This document shows, piece after piece, positions 37,248 to 44,778 of a stretch of 64,000 nucleotides of DNA (its first letter is position 1; each line of letters begins with the position of its first letter). The notes below the pieces were generated by a model, which made no database searches, had not been told where the DNA came from, and saw nothing but the letters and a program-made list of their open reading frames with translations. Both the position numbers and the translations under genes were made by a program. The stretch comes from Pseudonocardia sp. N23 (GTDB lineage: Bacteria; Actinomycetota; Actinomycetes; Mycobacteriales; Pseudonocardiaceae), in assembly GCF_002583555.1 (NCBI RefSeq), contig NZ_BEGX01000004.1:234585-298584 (forward strand), in the 5' to 3' direction.

Positions 37248-37290
37248 CGCGTCCTGCCTGTGCTGCGTCACGCTGCACAGGCAGGACGCG
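37248..37290. terminator. Strong bidirectional hairpin between MetE-like and MFS genes
   Basis: CGCGTCCTGCCTGTGC (37248-37263) and GCACAGGCAGGACGCG (37275-37290) make a perfect 16-bp stem with an 11-base loop between two convergent genes. Confidence 0.88.
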
Positions 37291-37320
37291 CTTCCGATGC
37301 GCCGCTGTGACGCGCGCGCG

Positions 37321-37800
37321 TCAGCCGGTCTCGCGGATCACCGCGGGATCGACCGCAGAGGGATCGCCGGTGGCCGGGAGCCCGTCGGAGTCGGGATCCG
37401 GCCGGTTCCCGTATCGGGCCAGGACGCCGATGCCGCAGGTGGCGAGCGCCGTCGGAGCCGCTGCCAGCGCCACGATCGCCGTCGGACCCAGACCCGCGGC
37501 GAGGAGGAGGCCGCTGACCCCGGGTCCGACGATCGAACCGAGCCGGCCGACCCCGTACGCCCAGCCGACACCTGCGGCCCGGGTCCTCGTGGGGTACATC
37601 GCCGACGCGAGCACGCTGATCCCGGTCTGACCGCCGACGACTCCGACGCCGGCAAGCACGACCGAGACGAGCAACAGCGGCACCAGCGTGGTCGACGCGG
37701 TGATCCCGATGACGCCGACGATCGCGACGAGGAAGGCGATCACCAGCGACACCGGTGCCCGATCGATCAACTCGGCGACATCCATGCGCGTCCGACTCAC
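37321..37800 (-). pseudogene. Internally deleted MFS transporter (aromatic acid AAHS type)
   Basis: From GTG 37800, with AGGAGGGGG five bases upstream, the 159-residue frame opens RTRMDVAELIDRAPVS, the usual cytoplasmic N-terminus of the aromatic acid:H+ symporter group. It then passes directly into LVIAFLVAIVGVIGI and AAGVGWAYGVGRLGSIVGP, which belong to the C-terminal half. Roughly 250 residues, including helices 1-6 and the family's DGxD-type loop, are missing at the join near residue 22. It has no stop or frameshift, so a short protein may be made, but it cannot be a normal 12-helix transporter. It points to an aromatic acid as former substrate of the locus. Confidence 0.75.
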
Positions 37801-38228
37801 GGAACCCCCTCCTGGACCATGACGCCGATCGGCGCCCGGGCTCGCCGAACGGGGACTCGAGCGTGCTCGGACGGCGGGACCACGCCGCCGCCGCCCGAAA
37901 TGGCGGCGATCACAGACATCCTGACCGTCCCGAAATCCGCGCGGAAGACGGACTAACGCCACATTTCAACCCGCCACGAACGGTCCCGATCTGGGCGGTT
38001 CGCACCATTCCCGGATGCGACCGCGGTCACGCGCGGCCCTGCTGACCAGGCAGGTTGTCCGACAGAACGGCTAATGCCGGCGAAACCGCGGTTGACCCGC
38101 GACACGGGCCGTCCCTAGCGTGCGCGCAATGGGGTCGGGCGCCGCCGCGAGGCTCCGGCCGGCAGCGGTCGTCGACCTGACGGCGCGCTCCATTCTGACC
38201 CCTCGGAGGCAGGCGGCCGTATTGGACA
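37801..38228. other. 428-bp region without an intact gene
   Basis: Between the MFS remnant and the pntA remnant I see no gene. It contains a GTTAGT hexamer on the minus strand (37957-37952) and the orphan triple-repeat box at 38070-38096, which has no intact gene downstream on its strand. Confidence 0.5.
38070..38096 (+). promoter_or_regulatory. Orphan SARP-type triple-repeat box
   Basis: GCTAAT, CGAAAC and GTTGAC start at 38070, 38081 and 38091 (offsets 0, 11, 21). The third hexamer is perfect, the others partial. It points towards remnants only and may be a promoter left behind by a deletion. Confidence 0.42.
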
Positions 38229-38557
38229 ACGCACCTGGTCGCCCACCTCGGACCGCGGATCCGTGGCCCGCACGATCGCCCCCAGCGACCCCGCCGCGCC
38301 GATCGCGGCCAGCCCCGCCACACCTGCCCCCACCACCAGCACCTTCGCGGGCGGGACCTTGCCCGCCGCCGTCACCTGACCGGCGAAGAACCGGCGAACG
38401 CGTGCGCCGCCTCCACCACGGCAGGGTAGCCGGCGATGCTCGCGATCGAGGACAGCACGTCCAACGACTGCGCCCGTGAGATGCGCGGCACGGCGTCCAT
38501 CGCCATCGCGACCCGCGTCTCGCCGGGGCGGGCCTCGCGCACTGTTCCGATCAGCAT
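38229..38557 (-). pseudogene. pntA: Remnant of NAD(P) transhydrogenase alpha subunit
   Basis: ATG 38557 with AGGAGAG upstream opens the PntA N-terminus ([18 protein letters not shown]). After about 25 residues it jumps to a later part of PntA ([18 protein letters not shown], then VVEAAHAF). A missing C near 38385 shifts the frame; the other frame continues [20 protein letters not shown] and [13 protein letters not shown], the NAD-binding Rossmann part, and similarity ends near 38229. Thus there are an internal deletion, a frameshift and a lost 3' end, and no pntB is nearby. The good ribosome-binding site shows that the 5' end was once a normal gene start. Confidence 0.82.
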
Positions 38558-38651
38558 CGCCACTCTCCTACTCTCTCGTCCGCCGTCTCCACGGCGCGGC
38601 ACGGGTGGCACTCGAGCCGGACGCGGCCCCGGATGACGCCCGCAACCACGA

Positions 38652-39461
38652 TCACGCGACGGGCTTGGACATCCCCCCGTCGACGCAGAGGACCTGGCCG
38701 GTCACGTACGACGCATCGTCGGACGCCAGGAACGCCGCAGCGGCACCGATCTCGGCCGGCTCGGCCCAGCGCCCCAGCCGGATACCCAGCGACTGCACCA
38801 TCCCGGCCCGCACCTCCTCCGCGGTCTTGCCCTGCTGCCCACCGATGGCCGCGCTCTTCGTGAGCCAGCCCTCGGTCGTCGTCATCCCCGGAGAGATCGC
38901 GTTGACCCGGATGTTGCTGGGGGCCGCCTCGGTCGCCAGGTAGCTCGTGAGCGCCACCACACCCGCGTTCACGATGCCCGTCACCGACGCGTTGGGGATC
39001 AGCGCGTGGGCCGTCACGCCGCAGACGTTGACGATGGCGCCCTTCCCGTCCCGACTCAGGAACGGCAGCGCGGCCTGGGTGACGCGGAGGAAACCGATCA
39101 GCTTCGTGTCGAAGACCGAGGCCAGGACCTGCTCCTCGACCTCGGAGAGGGGCTTCGGCGTGAGCCCCGGACCGGCGTTGTTCACGACGACGTCGAGACC
39201 ACCCTGCCAGGCGTGCGCCCGGGCCAGGGCACCGTTGACCGACTCCGCCTCGGAGACGTCGGCGACGACGGGAAGCACGGCGTCCGCGCCGGACTCGGCG
39301 CCGAGTCGCTCGGCCGCGTCCTTGAGCGCCGCGTCGTCGCGCGCCGCGATAACGACCTTCGCCCCCCGCTGCAGCAACGCCTGCGCGATGGCGAAGCCGA
39401 TCCCCCGGCTGCCGCCGGTCACGAATGCCGTCCGGCCGTCCAGATTCCAACCTGCGCTCAC
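38652..39461 (-). CDS. SDR family oxidoreductase with altered catalytic Tyr/Lys
   Basis: 269-residue Rossmann-fold protein. TGGSRGIGFAIAQALL is the NAD(P) motif and VVNNAGPGL the stabilising NNAG motif. At the active site, where YxxxK is expected, the sequence reads ASVTGIVNAGVVAL, so the Tyr and Lys are absent, and the usual Ser region reads NVCGVTAH. It may be a divergent dehydrogenase or a non-catalytic member. The GTG at 39461 follows GGAGGAG. A degenerate triple-repeat box lies 62 bp upstream, which ties it to the oxygenase regulon. Confidence 0.82.
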   Translation of the reverse strand: MSAGWNLDGRTAFVTGGSRGIGFAIAQALLQRGAKVVIAARDDAALKDAAERLGAESGADAVLPVVADVSEAESVNGALARAHAWQGGLDVVVNNAGPGLTPKPLSEVEEQVLASVFDTKLIGFLRVTQAALPFLSRDGKGAIVNVCGVTAHALIPNASVTGIVNAGVVALTSYLATEAAPSNIRVNAISPGMTTTEGWLTKSAAIGGQQGKTAEEVRAGMVQSLGIRLGRWAEPAEIGAAAAFLASDDASYVTGQVLCVDGGMSKPVA

Positions 39462-39523
39462 GGTCTGCTCCTCCCGTTGGGAATAAGATGCTCCCCGGAC
39501 ACTGGACCGGGCACCGACGTCGT

Positions 39524-39550
39524 TGCAACCGCGACTAACGGCGGTTTCAC
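39524..39550 (-). promoter_or_regulatory. SARP-type triple-repeat box (degenerate), SDR promoter
   Basis: On the minus strand GTGAAA, GTTAGT and GTTGCA start at 39550, 39539 and 39529 (offsets 0, 11, 21). The spacing is exact, the first and third hexamers deviate. Distance to the SDR start is 62 bp. Confidence 0.48.
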
Positions 39551-39647
39551 AGAACAGTCCGTGCACCCATTCACACGTTTTCGGAGCGCTAACGATCGCG
39601 GTGCAGACTGGTCGTGGTGACCCCGGCCAGGAGTGAAGGAGGGATTC

Positions 39648-40415
39648 GTGATCGAGGTACTGCGCCTGGCGCTACCCGGCCCGGATCCGCGACCGCGAGA
39701 CCGCCGGCACCGAACCGGCGGAATTCGATCCGCCAGGGTCGCGATCGGCACTTTCGACGGGGTGCACCTGGGGCATCGGCAGGTCCTTCGCGAGTGCGAC
39801 ACCGTGCTCACGTTCGATCCCCATCCGATCCATGTGCTGAAGCCGGGAAACGCACCGAGCCTGCTGAGTGATGGCCGGCTGAAACTCCGGAAGCTCGCGG
39901 CATTGGGAATCCGGCGCGCGGTCATCGTCCCGTTCGACGTGGCCTGGTCGCGCGTATCGGCCGACGACTTCGTCGAGGACGTCATCCTCGACGGGCTCGA
40001 CGCCGGGTTCGTCAGCGTCGGCGAGGGCTTCCGGTTCGGCGCGCACGGCGCCGGCACCACCTCGACGTTCGGTCGCTATCCGACGCTGCGCACCCGGGTC
40101 GTCCCGACCGTCACCTGCGGCCCGGCCGGGGAGCCGATCTCGTCGACACGCATCCGCCGGCTCGTCCTCGAAGGGCGGGTCGAGGCCGCAGCCGATCTGC
40201 TCGGCGCCCCGCTCAGCCTCCCGGCGCTCGTGGACGAGGACGGCCGGCTGTCCGTGGCAGCTGAGTTCGCCCGCCCCGCACCCGGGCTCTACCTCGGACA
40301 CGTCGACTGCCACCGCTGCATTCTTCGGGTGCGTGAAGACCTGAGGGTCGAGGTCCCCGGGACTCCCCGGACCGGCACCCGGGTGACGGTGACGTTCGTG
40401 GAGCAGGCCTCGTAG
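39648..40415 (+). CDS. RibF-like FAD synthetase/riboflavin kinase family protein, shortened
   Basis: 255-residue nucleotidyltransferase-fold protein. RVAIGTFDGVHLGHRQVL carries the HxGH-type ATP motif, VLTFDPHPIHVLKPG follows, then FGAHGAGTTS and PISSTRIRRLVLEG, all RibF hallmarks for FMN adenylylation. Between the first two motifs about 18 residues found in normal RibF are missing, and the C-terminal kinase domain is divergent (PGLYLGHVDCHRCILRV) without a clear Thr-Asn motif. GTG 39648 follows AAGGAGGGA. It is surely not the only RibF of the cell; a role in supplying FAD to the local flavin oxygenases is plausible. It is divergent from the SDR gene. Confidence 0.78.
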   Translation: MIEVLRLALPGPDPRPRDRRHRTGGIRSARVAIGTFDGVHLGHRQVLRECDTVLTFDPHPIHVLKPGNAPSLLSDGRLKLRKLAALGIRRAVIVPFDVAWSRVSADDFVEDVILDGLDAGFVSVGEGFRFGAHGAGTTSTFGRYPTLRTRVVPTVTCGPAGEPISSTRIRRLVLEGRVEAAADLLGAPLSLPALVDEDGRLSVAAEFARPAPGLYLGHVDCHRCILRVREDLRVEVPGTPRTGTRVTVTFVEQAS

Positions 40416-40440
40416 GCCGCGCTGCTCGCGGGTCCATCGC

Positions 40441-40977
40441 TCAGCAGGCAGGGTTCCTCGGGTCCCACAGCCGGCCGGATGTGTACCGCTCGTAAGCCTT
40501 CCCGCCGGGATAGCTGACCAGCTCCAGTTGGAGACCCCACGGGGCGAGGAAGTAGACCCAGCTCTGGCCGGCACTGGGGCCGGACGTGCGCACGGTCGGC
40601 TCGCCCATGACCTGCACGCGCCGGGCCCGGAGATGGGCGAGCGCCGCGTCGAAGTCGTCGACGTAGAGGGCGAGGTGGAACCCGCCGACGTCGCTGTTGC
40701 GGGGCTGGGTCCGGACCTGGTCGGCAGCGGTGTACTCGAAGAGCTCGATGTTGAGGCCGAAGCCCAGCCGCAGGAAGCGAAGGCGATCGACCCTGGCATC
40801 GCGCGCGACGCCGAGGTGGGTTCGCATCCAGTCACCCTCGGACTCGATGGGACCGAGGTCGTAGAACTGCTCGGCGCCCAGTACGTCGACGAAGAACCGG
40901 GTCGCGGCCTCGAGGTCGGGCACCGTGATCCCGATATGGTCGCCTCCGCGGAGACCCGGCATGCCACCGTCACTCAC
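40441..40977 (-). CDS. VOC (glyoxalase/dioxygenase) superfamily protein
   Basis: 178-residue protein with two beta-alpha-beta-beta-beta modules: GDHIGITVPDLEAATRFFV with a metal-ligand-like His at the start, RFLRLGFGLNIELFEY, FHLALYVDDFDAALAHL and FLAPWGLQLELVSYPGG with Glu near the end. Metal, substrate and reaction are not evident (glyoxalase, epimerase, extradiol dioxygenase and thiol transferase types share the fold). The GTG at 40977 follows AGGAGG. It is divergent from the XRE-cupin regulator; the site at 40993-41007 lies between, so the regulator likely controls it. Confidence 0.85.
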   Translation of the reverse strand: MSDGGMPGLRGGDHIGITVPDLEAATRFFVDVLGAEQFYDLGPIESEGDWMRTHLGVARDARVDRLRFLRLGFGLNIELFEYTAADQVRTQPRNSDVGGFHLALYVDDFDAALAHLRARRVQVMGEPTVRTSGPSAGQSWVYFLAPWGLQLELVSYPGGKAYERYTSGRLWDPRNPAC

Positions 40978-40992
40978 ACTCGCCTCCTGACG

Positions 40993-41007
40993 TTTAGTAT
41001 TACTGTA
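40993..41007. promoter_or_regulatory. Candidate XRE-cupin operator, VOC/regulator side
   Basis: TTTAGTATTACTGTA is a partial copy of the perfect palindrome at 41781-41797 (shared TTA.GTA.TACT core). It lies between the divergent VOC and regulator genes. Confidence 0.5.
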
Positions 41008-41088
41008 CACCGGGCGATAGGCTCTGCAGTAGCACTGATCATCACTCTGCCATGCTCGTGCAGGCCGACTCGAGGAAGGCGTCCGCCC

Positions 41089-41724
41089 GTGGAACCCGAA
41101 GCACGAACCCGCCTGCGTACCGCCCGCACGGACGCGCAGCTGAGCGTCCGTGAGCTGAGTCGTCGCGTCGGCATCTCGCCCAGCATGCTGTCCCAGATCG
41201 AGAACGGGCACTCCGAACCGTCGGTCGCCACCTTGTACTCACTGGTCTCCGAGCTCGAGATCTCGCTCGACCAGCTCCTGGCCGGTCCCGGCGCCGAGCG
41301 CGGCCCGCGGGCCCCCGTGACGCCGTCCCCCCTGGTCACCCCCGACCGTCGCGCCGTACTCGTGATGGAGAGTGGGGTCACATGGGAGCGGCTGACCCAC
41401 GACTCCGACCCGATGGTCGCCGCCCTGCTCGTGACCTACCCGCCGGACAGCAGCTCCTCGGTCAACGGCGGTCTGATGCGACACCAGGGCCATGAGTACG
41501 CCTTCCTGTTGTCCGGGCGCCTGACCGTGCGTCTCGGCTTCGACACCCTCCACCTGGAGCCGGGCTCGTCGATCAGCTTCGACTCCACGGTGCCGCACCT
41601 GTACCTGAACGAGGGCGACGAGCCCGCGAGGGGGCTGTGGCACGTTGTGACCAGCGCGCCGGCGGCGGCCGACCCCGCCGCCGAGTGGCGGCCCGTGGGT
41701 GCTCCGCTCCAGCAGTCCTCCTAG
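41089..41724 (+). CDS. XRE-family regulator with C-terminal cupin sensor
   Basis: 211-residue cytosolic regulator. Residues 3-60 are a helix-turn-helix of the XRE class (LSVRELSRRVGISPSMLSQI, ENGHSEPSVATLYSLV). Residues 100-200 form a cupin barrel (HQGHEYAFLLSGRLTVRLG and LEPGSSISFDSTVPHLYLN) that should bind a small ligand or metal. GTG 41089 follows GAGGAAGG. Such proteins (PuuR/SutR type) often control amine, sulfur or amino-acid catabolism next to them. Likely targets are the palindrome before the M24 gene and the related site before the VOC gene. Confidence 0.88.
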   Translation: MEPEARTRLRTARTDAQLSVRELSRRVGISPSMLSQIENGHSEPSVATLYSLVSELEISLDQLLAGPGAERGPRAPVTPSPLVTPDRRAVLVMESGVTWERLTHDSDPMVAALLVTYPPDSSSSVNGGLMRHQGHEYAFLLSGRLTVRLGFDTLHLEPGSSISFDSTVPHLYLNEGDEPARGLWHVVTSAPAAADPAAEWRPVGAPLQQSS

Positions 41725-41780
41725 ACCACTCCAAGGCCCGGCTCCGGCCGGCGGGTGTTGACGCATCACACCGATCCGGT

Positions 41781-41797
41781 GTTAAGTAATACTTAAC
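41781..41797. promoter_or_regulatory. Perfect palindromic operator before M24 gene
   Basis: GTTAAGTAATACTTAAC is a perfect 17-bp palindrome, very AT-rich for this DNA, 76 bp before the M24 ATG. It overlaps the -10 zone expected from TTGACG at 41758-41763. The adjacent XRE-cupin protein is the likely binder. Confidence 0.7.
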
Positions 41798-41873
41798 GCA
41801 CGCGCGCCACACCCGAGTCGGCGGCGCGCGTGCGTCTCACCACCTGCGGTGTCCACTGAGCAAAGGAGCTGTG

Positions 41874-43274
41874 ATGGCAATCCCGACGTTCGGGCCGAAC
41901 GCGGTGGACTGGGAGACCCGCGTCGACATGGGCCGGCTCCGTGACGAGCGGCTCGCCCGGCTCCGCGCCACGCTGGAGAAGTCCGATCTCGGAGCGATCC
42001 TGGCCTTCGATTTCGCCAACATCCGGTACATGACCTCGACCCACATCGGTACCTGGGCCGTCGACAAGATGATCCGGTTCTCGCTGCTGGTGCGGGGCGG
42101 TGAGCCGATCGTGTGGGACTTCGGGTCGGCCGCGAAGCACCACCAGCTCTACAACCCCTGGCTGGACTACTCGGCCGCGCACTCCGACGGCGACCCCCAC
42201 GGCGCCCACCACGGTGCCGACCGCCGCAACCCGAGCGGCGCCCGCGCCGGGATCTCGACGTTGCGCGGCGCCATCAACCCCCTCGTCGGCATGGGCGACT
42301 CCGTCGCGCAGAAGATCAAGCGCGAGCTGGAGCTCTACGGGCTCCTCGACGAGCCCCTCGGTGTCGACGTCATCGAGCTCCCGGTCCTGACGGCGCTGCA
42401 GAACGCCGGCGTCACCGTCGTCGACGGACAGCAGGTGTTCCTCGAGGCCAGGCGGATCAAGACCCGCGACGAGATCCACCTGCTCACCCATGCGTGCTCG
42501 ATGGTCGACGCCGCCTACGAGAACCTCTACGAGTTCCTCCGGCCGGGAGTGCGCGAGAACGAGTGCGTCGGCGTGGTGGCCAAGACCCTCTACGATCTCG
42601 GCTCCGAATTCGTCGAGGGCGTCAACGCGATCTCCGGGGAACGCTGCGCGCCGCACCCCCACGTCTTCTCGGACCGGATCGTGCGGCCCGGCGACCCGGC
42701 GTTCTTCGACATCCTGCACAGCTACAACGGCTACCGCACCTGCTACTACCGCACCTTCGCCGTGGGGAGTGCGTCGTCGGCCCAACGTGACGCCTACACG
42801 CAGTGCCGTGAGTACATGGACGAGGCCATCAGCCTCGTCCGCCCCGGTGCGACGACCGCCGACATCGTCTCCGTATGGCCGACGGCCCAGGAGTTCGGGT
42901 TCCCAGACGAGGAAGCGGCCTTCGCCCTTCAGTACGGCCACGGCGTCGGCCTTTCCATCTGGGAGAAGCCGGTGTTCTCCCGCCTCGTCTCCCTCGAACA
43001 CCCCGAGGTGATCGAGGAGGGCATGGTGTTCGCGCTGGAGACCTACTGGCCGTCCAAGGACGGCTGGGGCGCCGCCCGGATCGAGGAGGAGCTCGTGGTC
43101 ACCGCCGACGGCTGTGAGGTGATCACGAAGTTCCCCGCCGAGGACCTCCTCGTCGCCGGGCAGCGGTACTTCACCGTGGCCGGTCCCCTGCCCACGGAGC
43201 GCGACTCCCAGTCGCACCTGAACACCGAGGCGGGCTCCCGCGCCGGCTGCCGCGACGTTCCGGCGGGCCCCTGA
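41874..43274 (+). CDS. M24 (creatinase/prolidase-fold) family protein with altered metal site
   Basis: 466-residue pita-bread-fold protein: an N-terminal creatinase-like domain (MGRLRDERLARLRATLEK, ILAFDFANIRYMTSTHIGTW), then the catalytic fold. In metal peptidases of this family five ligands (D, D, H, E, E) bind two metals. Here Asp279 (FFDILHSYNGYRTC) is kept, the second Asp is Cys290, and GHGVGL, EEGMVFALET and RIEEELVV supply His and Glu. So it may bind one metal or act like creatinase, which needs none. Carbon-nitrogen or carbon-sulfur cleavage of a small molecule is more likely than peptidase action. ATG 41874 follows AAAGGAG; the XRE-cupin palindrome controls it. Confidence 0.85.
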   Translation: MAIPTFGPNAVDWETRVDMGRLRDERLARLRATLEKSDLGAILAFDFANIRYMTSTHIGTWAVDKMIRFSLLVRGGEPIVWDFGSAAKHHQLYNPWLDYSAAHSDGDPHGAHHGADRRNPSGARAGISTLRGAINPLVGMGDSVAQKIKRELELYGLLDEPLGVDVIELPVLTALQNAGVTVVDGQQVFLEARRIKTRDEIHLLTHACSMVDAAYENLYEFLRPGVRENECVGVVAKTLYDLGSEFVEGVNAISGERCAPHPHVFSDRIVRPGDPAFFDILHSYNGYRTCYYRTFAVGSASSAQRDAYTQCREYMDEAISLVRPGATTADIVSVWPTAQEFGFPDEEAAFALQYGHGVGLSIWEKPVFSRLVSLEHPEVIEEGMVFALETYWPSKDGWGAARIEEELVVTADGCEVITKFPAEDLLVAGQRYFTVAGPLPTERDSQSHLNTEAGSRAGCRDVPAGP

Positions 43275-43292
43275 CGCGAGACCTGCTCCACC

Positions 43293-43322
43293 TCTTCGGC
43301 CTCGCCACCGCGGGGCCGAAGA
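43293..43322. terminator. Bidirectional hairpin between M24 and lpd genes
   Basis: TCTTCGGCC (43293-43301) pairs with GGCCGAAGA (43314-43322) around a 12-base loop between two convergent genes. Confidence 0.7.
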
Positions 43323-43333
43323 CGTCTCACCGG

Positions 43334-44716
43334 TCAGTGGACGTGCAGCGGTTTCCCCGCGAGCAGCAGGTGTGCCTCGCCCAGCGCCTCCGACTGGGTC
43401 GGGTGGGGGTGGATCAGACCGGCGACATCGGCCGCCGTCGCCTCCCAGTTGACGATCAGCTGCGACTCGGCGACGAGCTCGCTGACGCGGTCACCCACCA
43501 TGTGGACGCCGACCACGGTCCCGTCCGCGGTCAGGGCGACCAGCTTCACCGCGCCGCCGGTGCGCAGGATGGCGCTGCGACCGTTGCCGGACAGGTCGTA
43601 GGTGACCACCCGGACCGCGTCGTCGCCGTACCGCTCCCGCGCCCGGGCTTCGGTGAGCCCCACGGACGCGATCTCCGGCGACGAGTACGTCACCCGTGGC
43701 ACCCCGTCGTAAGAGATCGGGTCGGGGTTCAGGCCGGCGAGGTGCTCGGCCGCCAGGATGCCCTCGGCGAAGCCGACGTGGGCGAGCTGCAGGGTCGGGA
43801 CCAGGTCTCCCACCGCGTAGACACCGGGTGCGGTGGTCCGGCCGGACTCGTCGACGACGACGAAACCGTTGCCGTCCATCACGATCCCGTGCTCGGCGAA
43901 TCCGAGCCCTTCCGTGACCGGGCTCCGGCCCACGGCCACCAGGAGGACCTGCGCGTCGAGCGAGGTGCCGTTCTCCAGACGCACCTGCACGCCGTCGGGA
44001 CCCTTGGCCGTCCCGGCGACCGCCGAACCCAGATGGTGGGCGATGCCGCGCCGGCGGAACGCCCGCTCCAGCAGCTTCGAGCTGGACTCGTCCTCCAGCG
44101 GGACCAGGTGGTCCCGCGCCTCGACGATGGTGACCTCGGCGCCCAACGAGGTCCAGGCCGAGGCGAACTCGCAGCCGATGACCCCGCCGCCCAGGACTAT
44201 CGCCGACTCGGGCACCGACGCTCGGGCGAGGGCGTCCTCGCTGAACAGGACGGTCCCGCCGTCGGGGACGATGCCCGGCAGGGACCGGGAGCGGGAGCCG
44301 GTGGCGAGGACGAGCGCCGATCCGGTGTAGGTGTCCTCCCCCGCCCGCACCGTGCGGGCCGCGACGAGCGTGCCGTGCTCCTCGACGACCGTGATCCCGC
44401 GGCTGCGGATCAGACCGGCGAGGCCGTTCCAGTTCTTGTCGATGACCTCACGCATGTACTCGTGCACACCGGACATGTCGATTCCGGCGAGGCGGCTGTC
44501 CACACCGAAGCGGTGCCCCTCGCGCGTGACGTCGGCGACGTCGCCCGCGTGCAGCAACGCCTTGGTGGGGATGCACCCGCGGTGCAGGCAGGTTCCGCCC
44601 AGCCGGTCCTTCTCGATCAGGACGACCGAGCGCCCGAGCTCCGCCGCGCGCAGTGCGGCGGCGTAGCCACCGCTCCCTCCGCCGAGGACCACGAGGTCGA
44701 CGTCGTGGTGAGACAT
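43334..44716 (-). CDS. lpdA: Dihydrolipoyl dehydrogenase (E3)
   Basis: 460-residue flavoprotein that reoxidises dihydrolipoamide with NAD. LVVLGGGSGGYAAALRAAEL binds FAD, GGTCLHRGCIPTK is the redox disulfide, IVLGGGVIGCEFAS binds NAD, GVYAVGDLVPTLQLAH is the second FAD segment and HPHPTQSEALGE has the active-site His-Glu pair. ATG 44716. It lies downstream of the aldehyde dehydrogenase on the minus strand, probably in the same operon, and should serve the E1-E2 complex encoded divergently at 47164-50609. Confidence 0.93.
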   Translation of the reverse strand: MSHHDVDLVVLGGGSGGYAAALRAAELGRSVVLIEKDRLGGTCLHRGCIPTKALLHAGDVADVTREGHRFGVDSRLAGIDMSGVHEYMREVIDKNWNGLAGLIRSRGITVVEEHGTLVAARTVRAGEDTYTGSALVLATGSRSRSLPGIVPDGGTVLFSEDALARASVPESAIVLGGGVIGCEFASAWTSLGAEVTIVEARDHLVPLEDESSSKLLERAFRRRGIAHHLGSAVAGTAKGPDGVQVRLENGTSLDAQVLLVAVGRSPVTEGLGFAEHGIVMDGNGFVVVDESGRTTAPGVYAVGDLVPTLQLAHVGFAEGILAAEHLAGLNPDPISYDGVPRVTYSSPEIASVGLTEARARERYGDDAVRVVTYDLSGNGRSAILRTGGAVKLVALTADGTVVGVHMVGDRVSELVAESQLIVNWEATAADVAGLIHPHPTQSEALGEAHLLLAGKPLHVH

Positions 44717-44778
44717 GCTGGTGTTCCCATCGTGAGTGTCGGGTGTGCGGTGGTCGGAACGGAGTGCGGGCGGCGCAC

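Noticed and set aside
37921..37970. A further triple-repeat box upstream of the MFS remnant
   Set aside because: Only one hexamer (GTTAGT, minus strand) fits; the others do not match at offsets 11 and 21.
39577..39603. Triple-repeat box in front of the RibF-like gene
   Set aside because: GTTTTC and GCTAAC have the right spacing, but the third hexamer (GCGGTG) lacks any TTGAC likeness.
41874..43274. M24 protein as DMSP lyase DddP
   Set aside because: The Asp ligand set recalled for DddP is not complete here (Cys290 in place of an Asp), and no DMSP genes are nearby.
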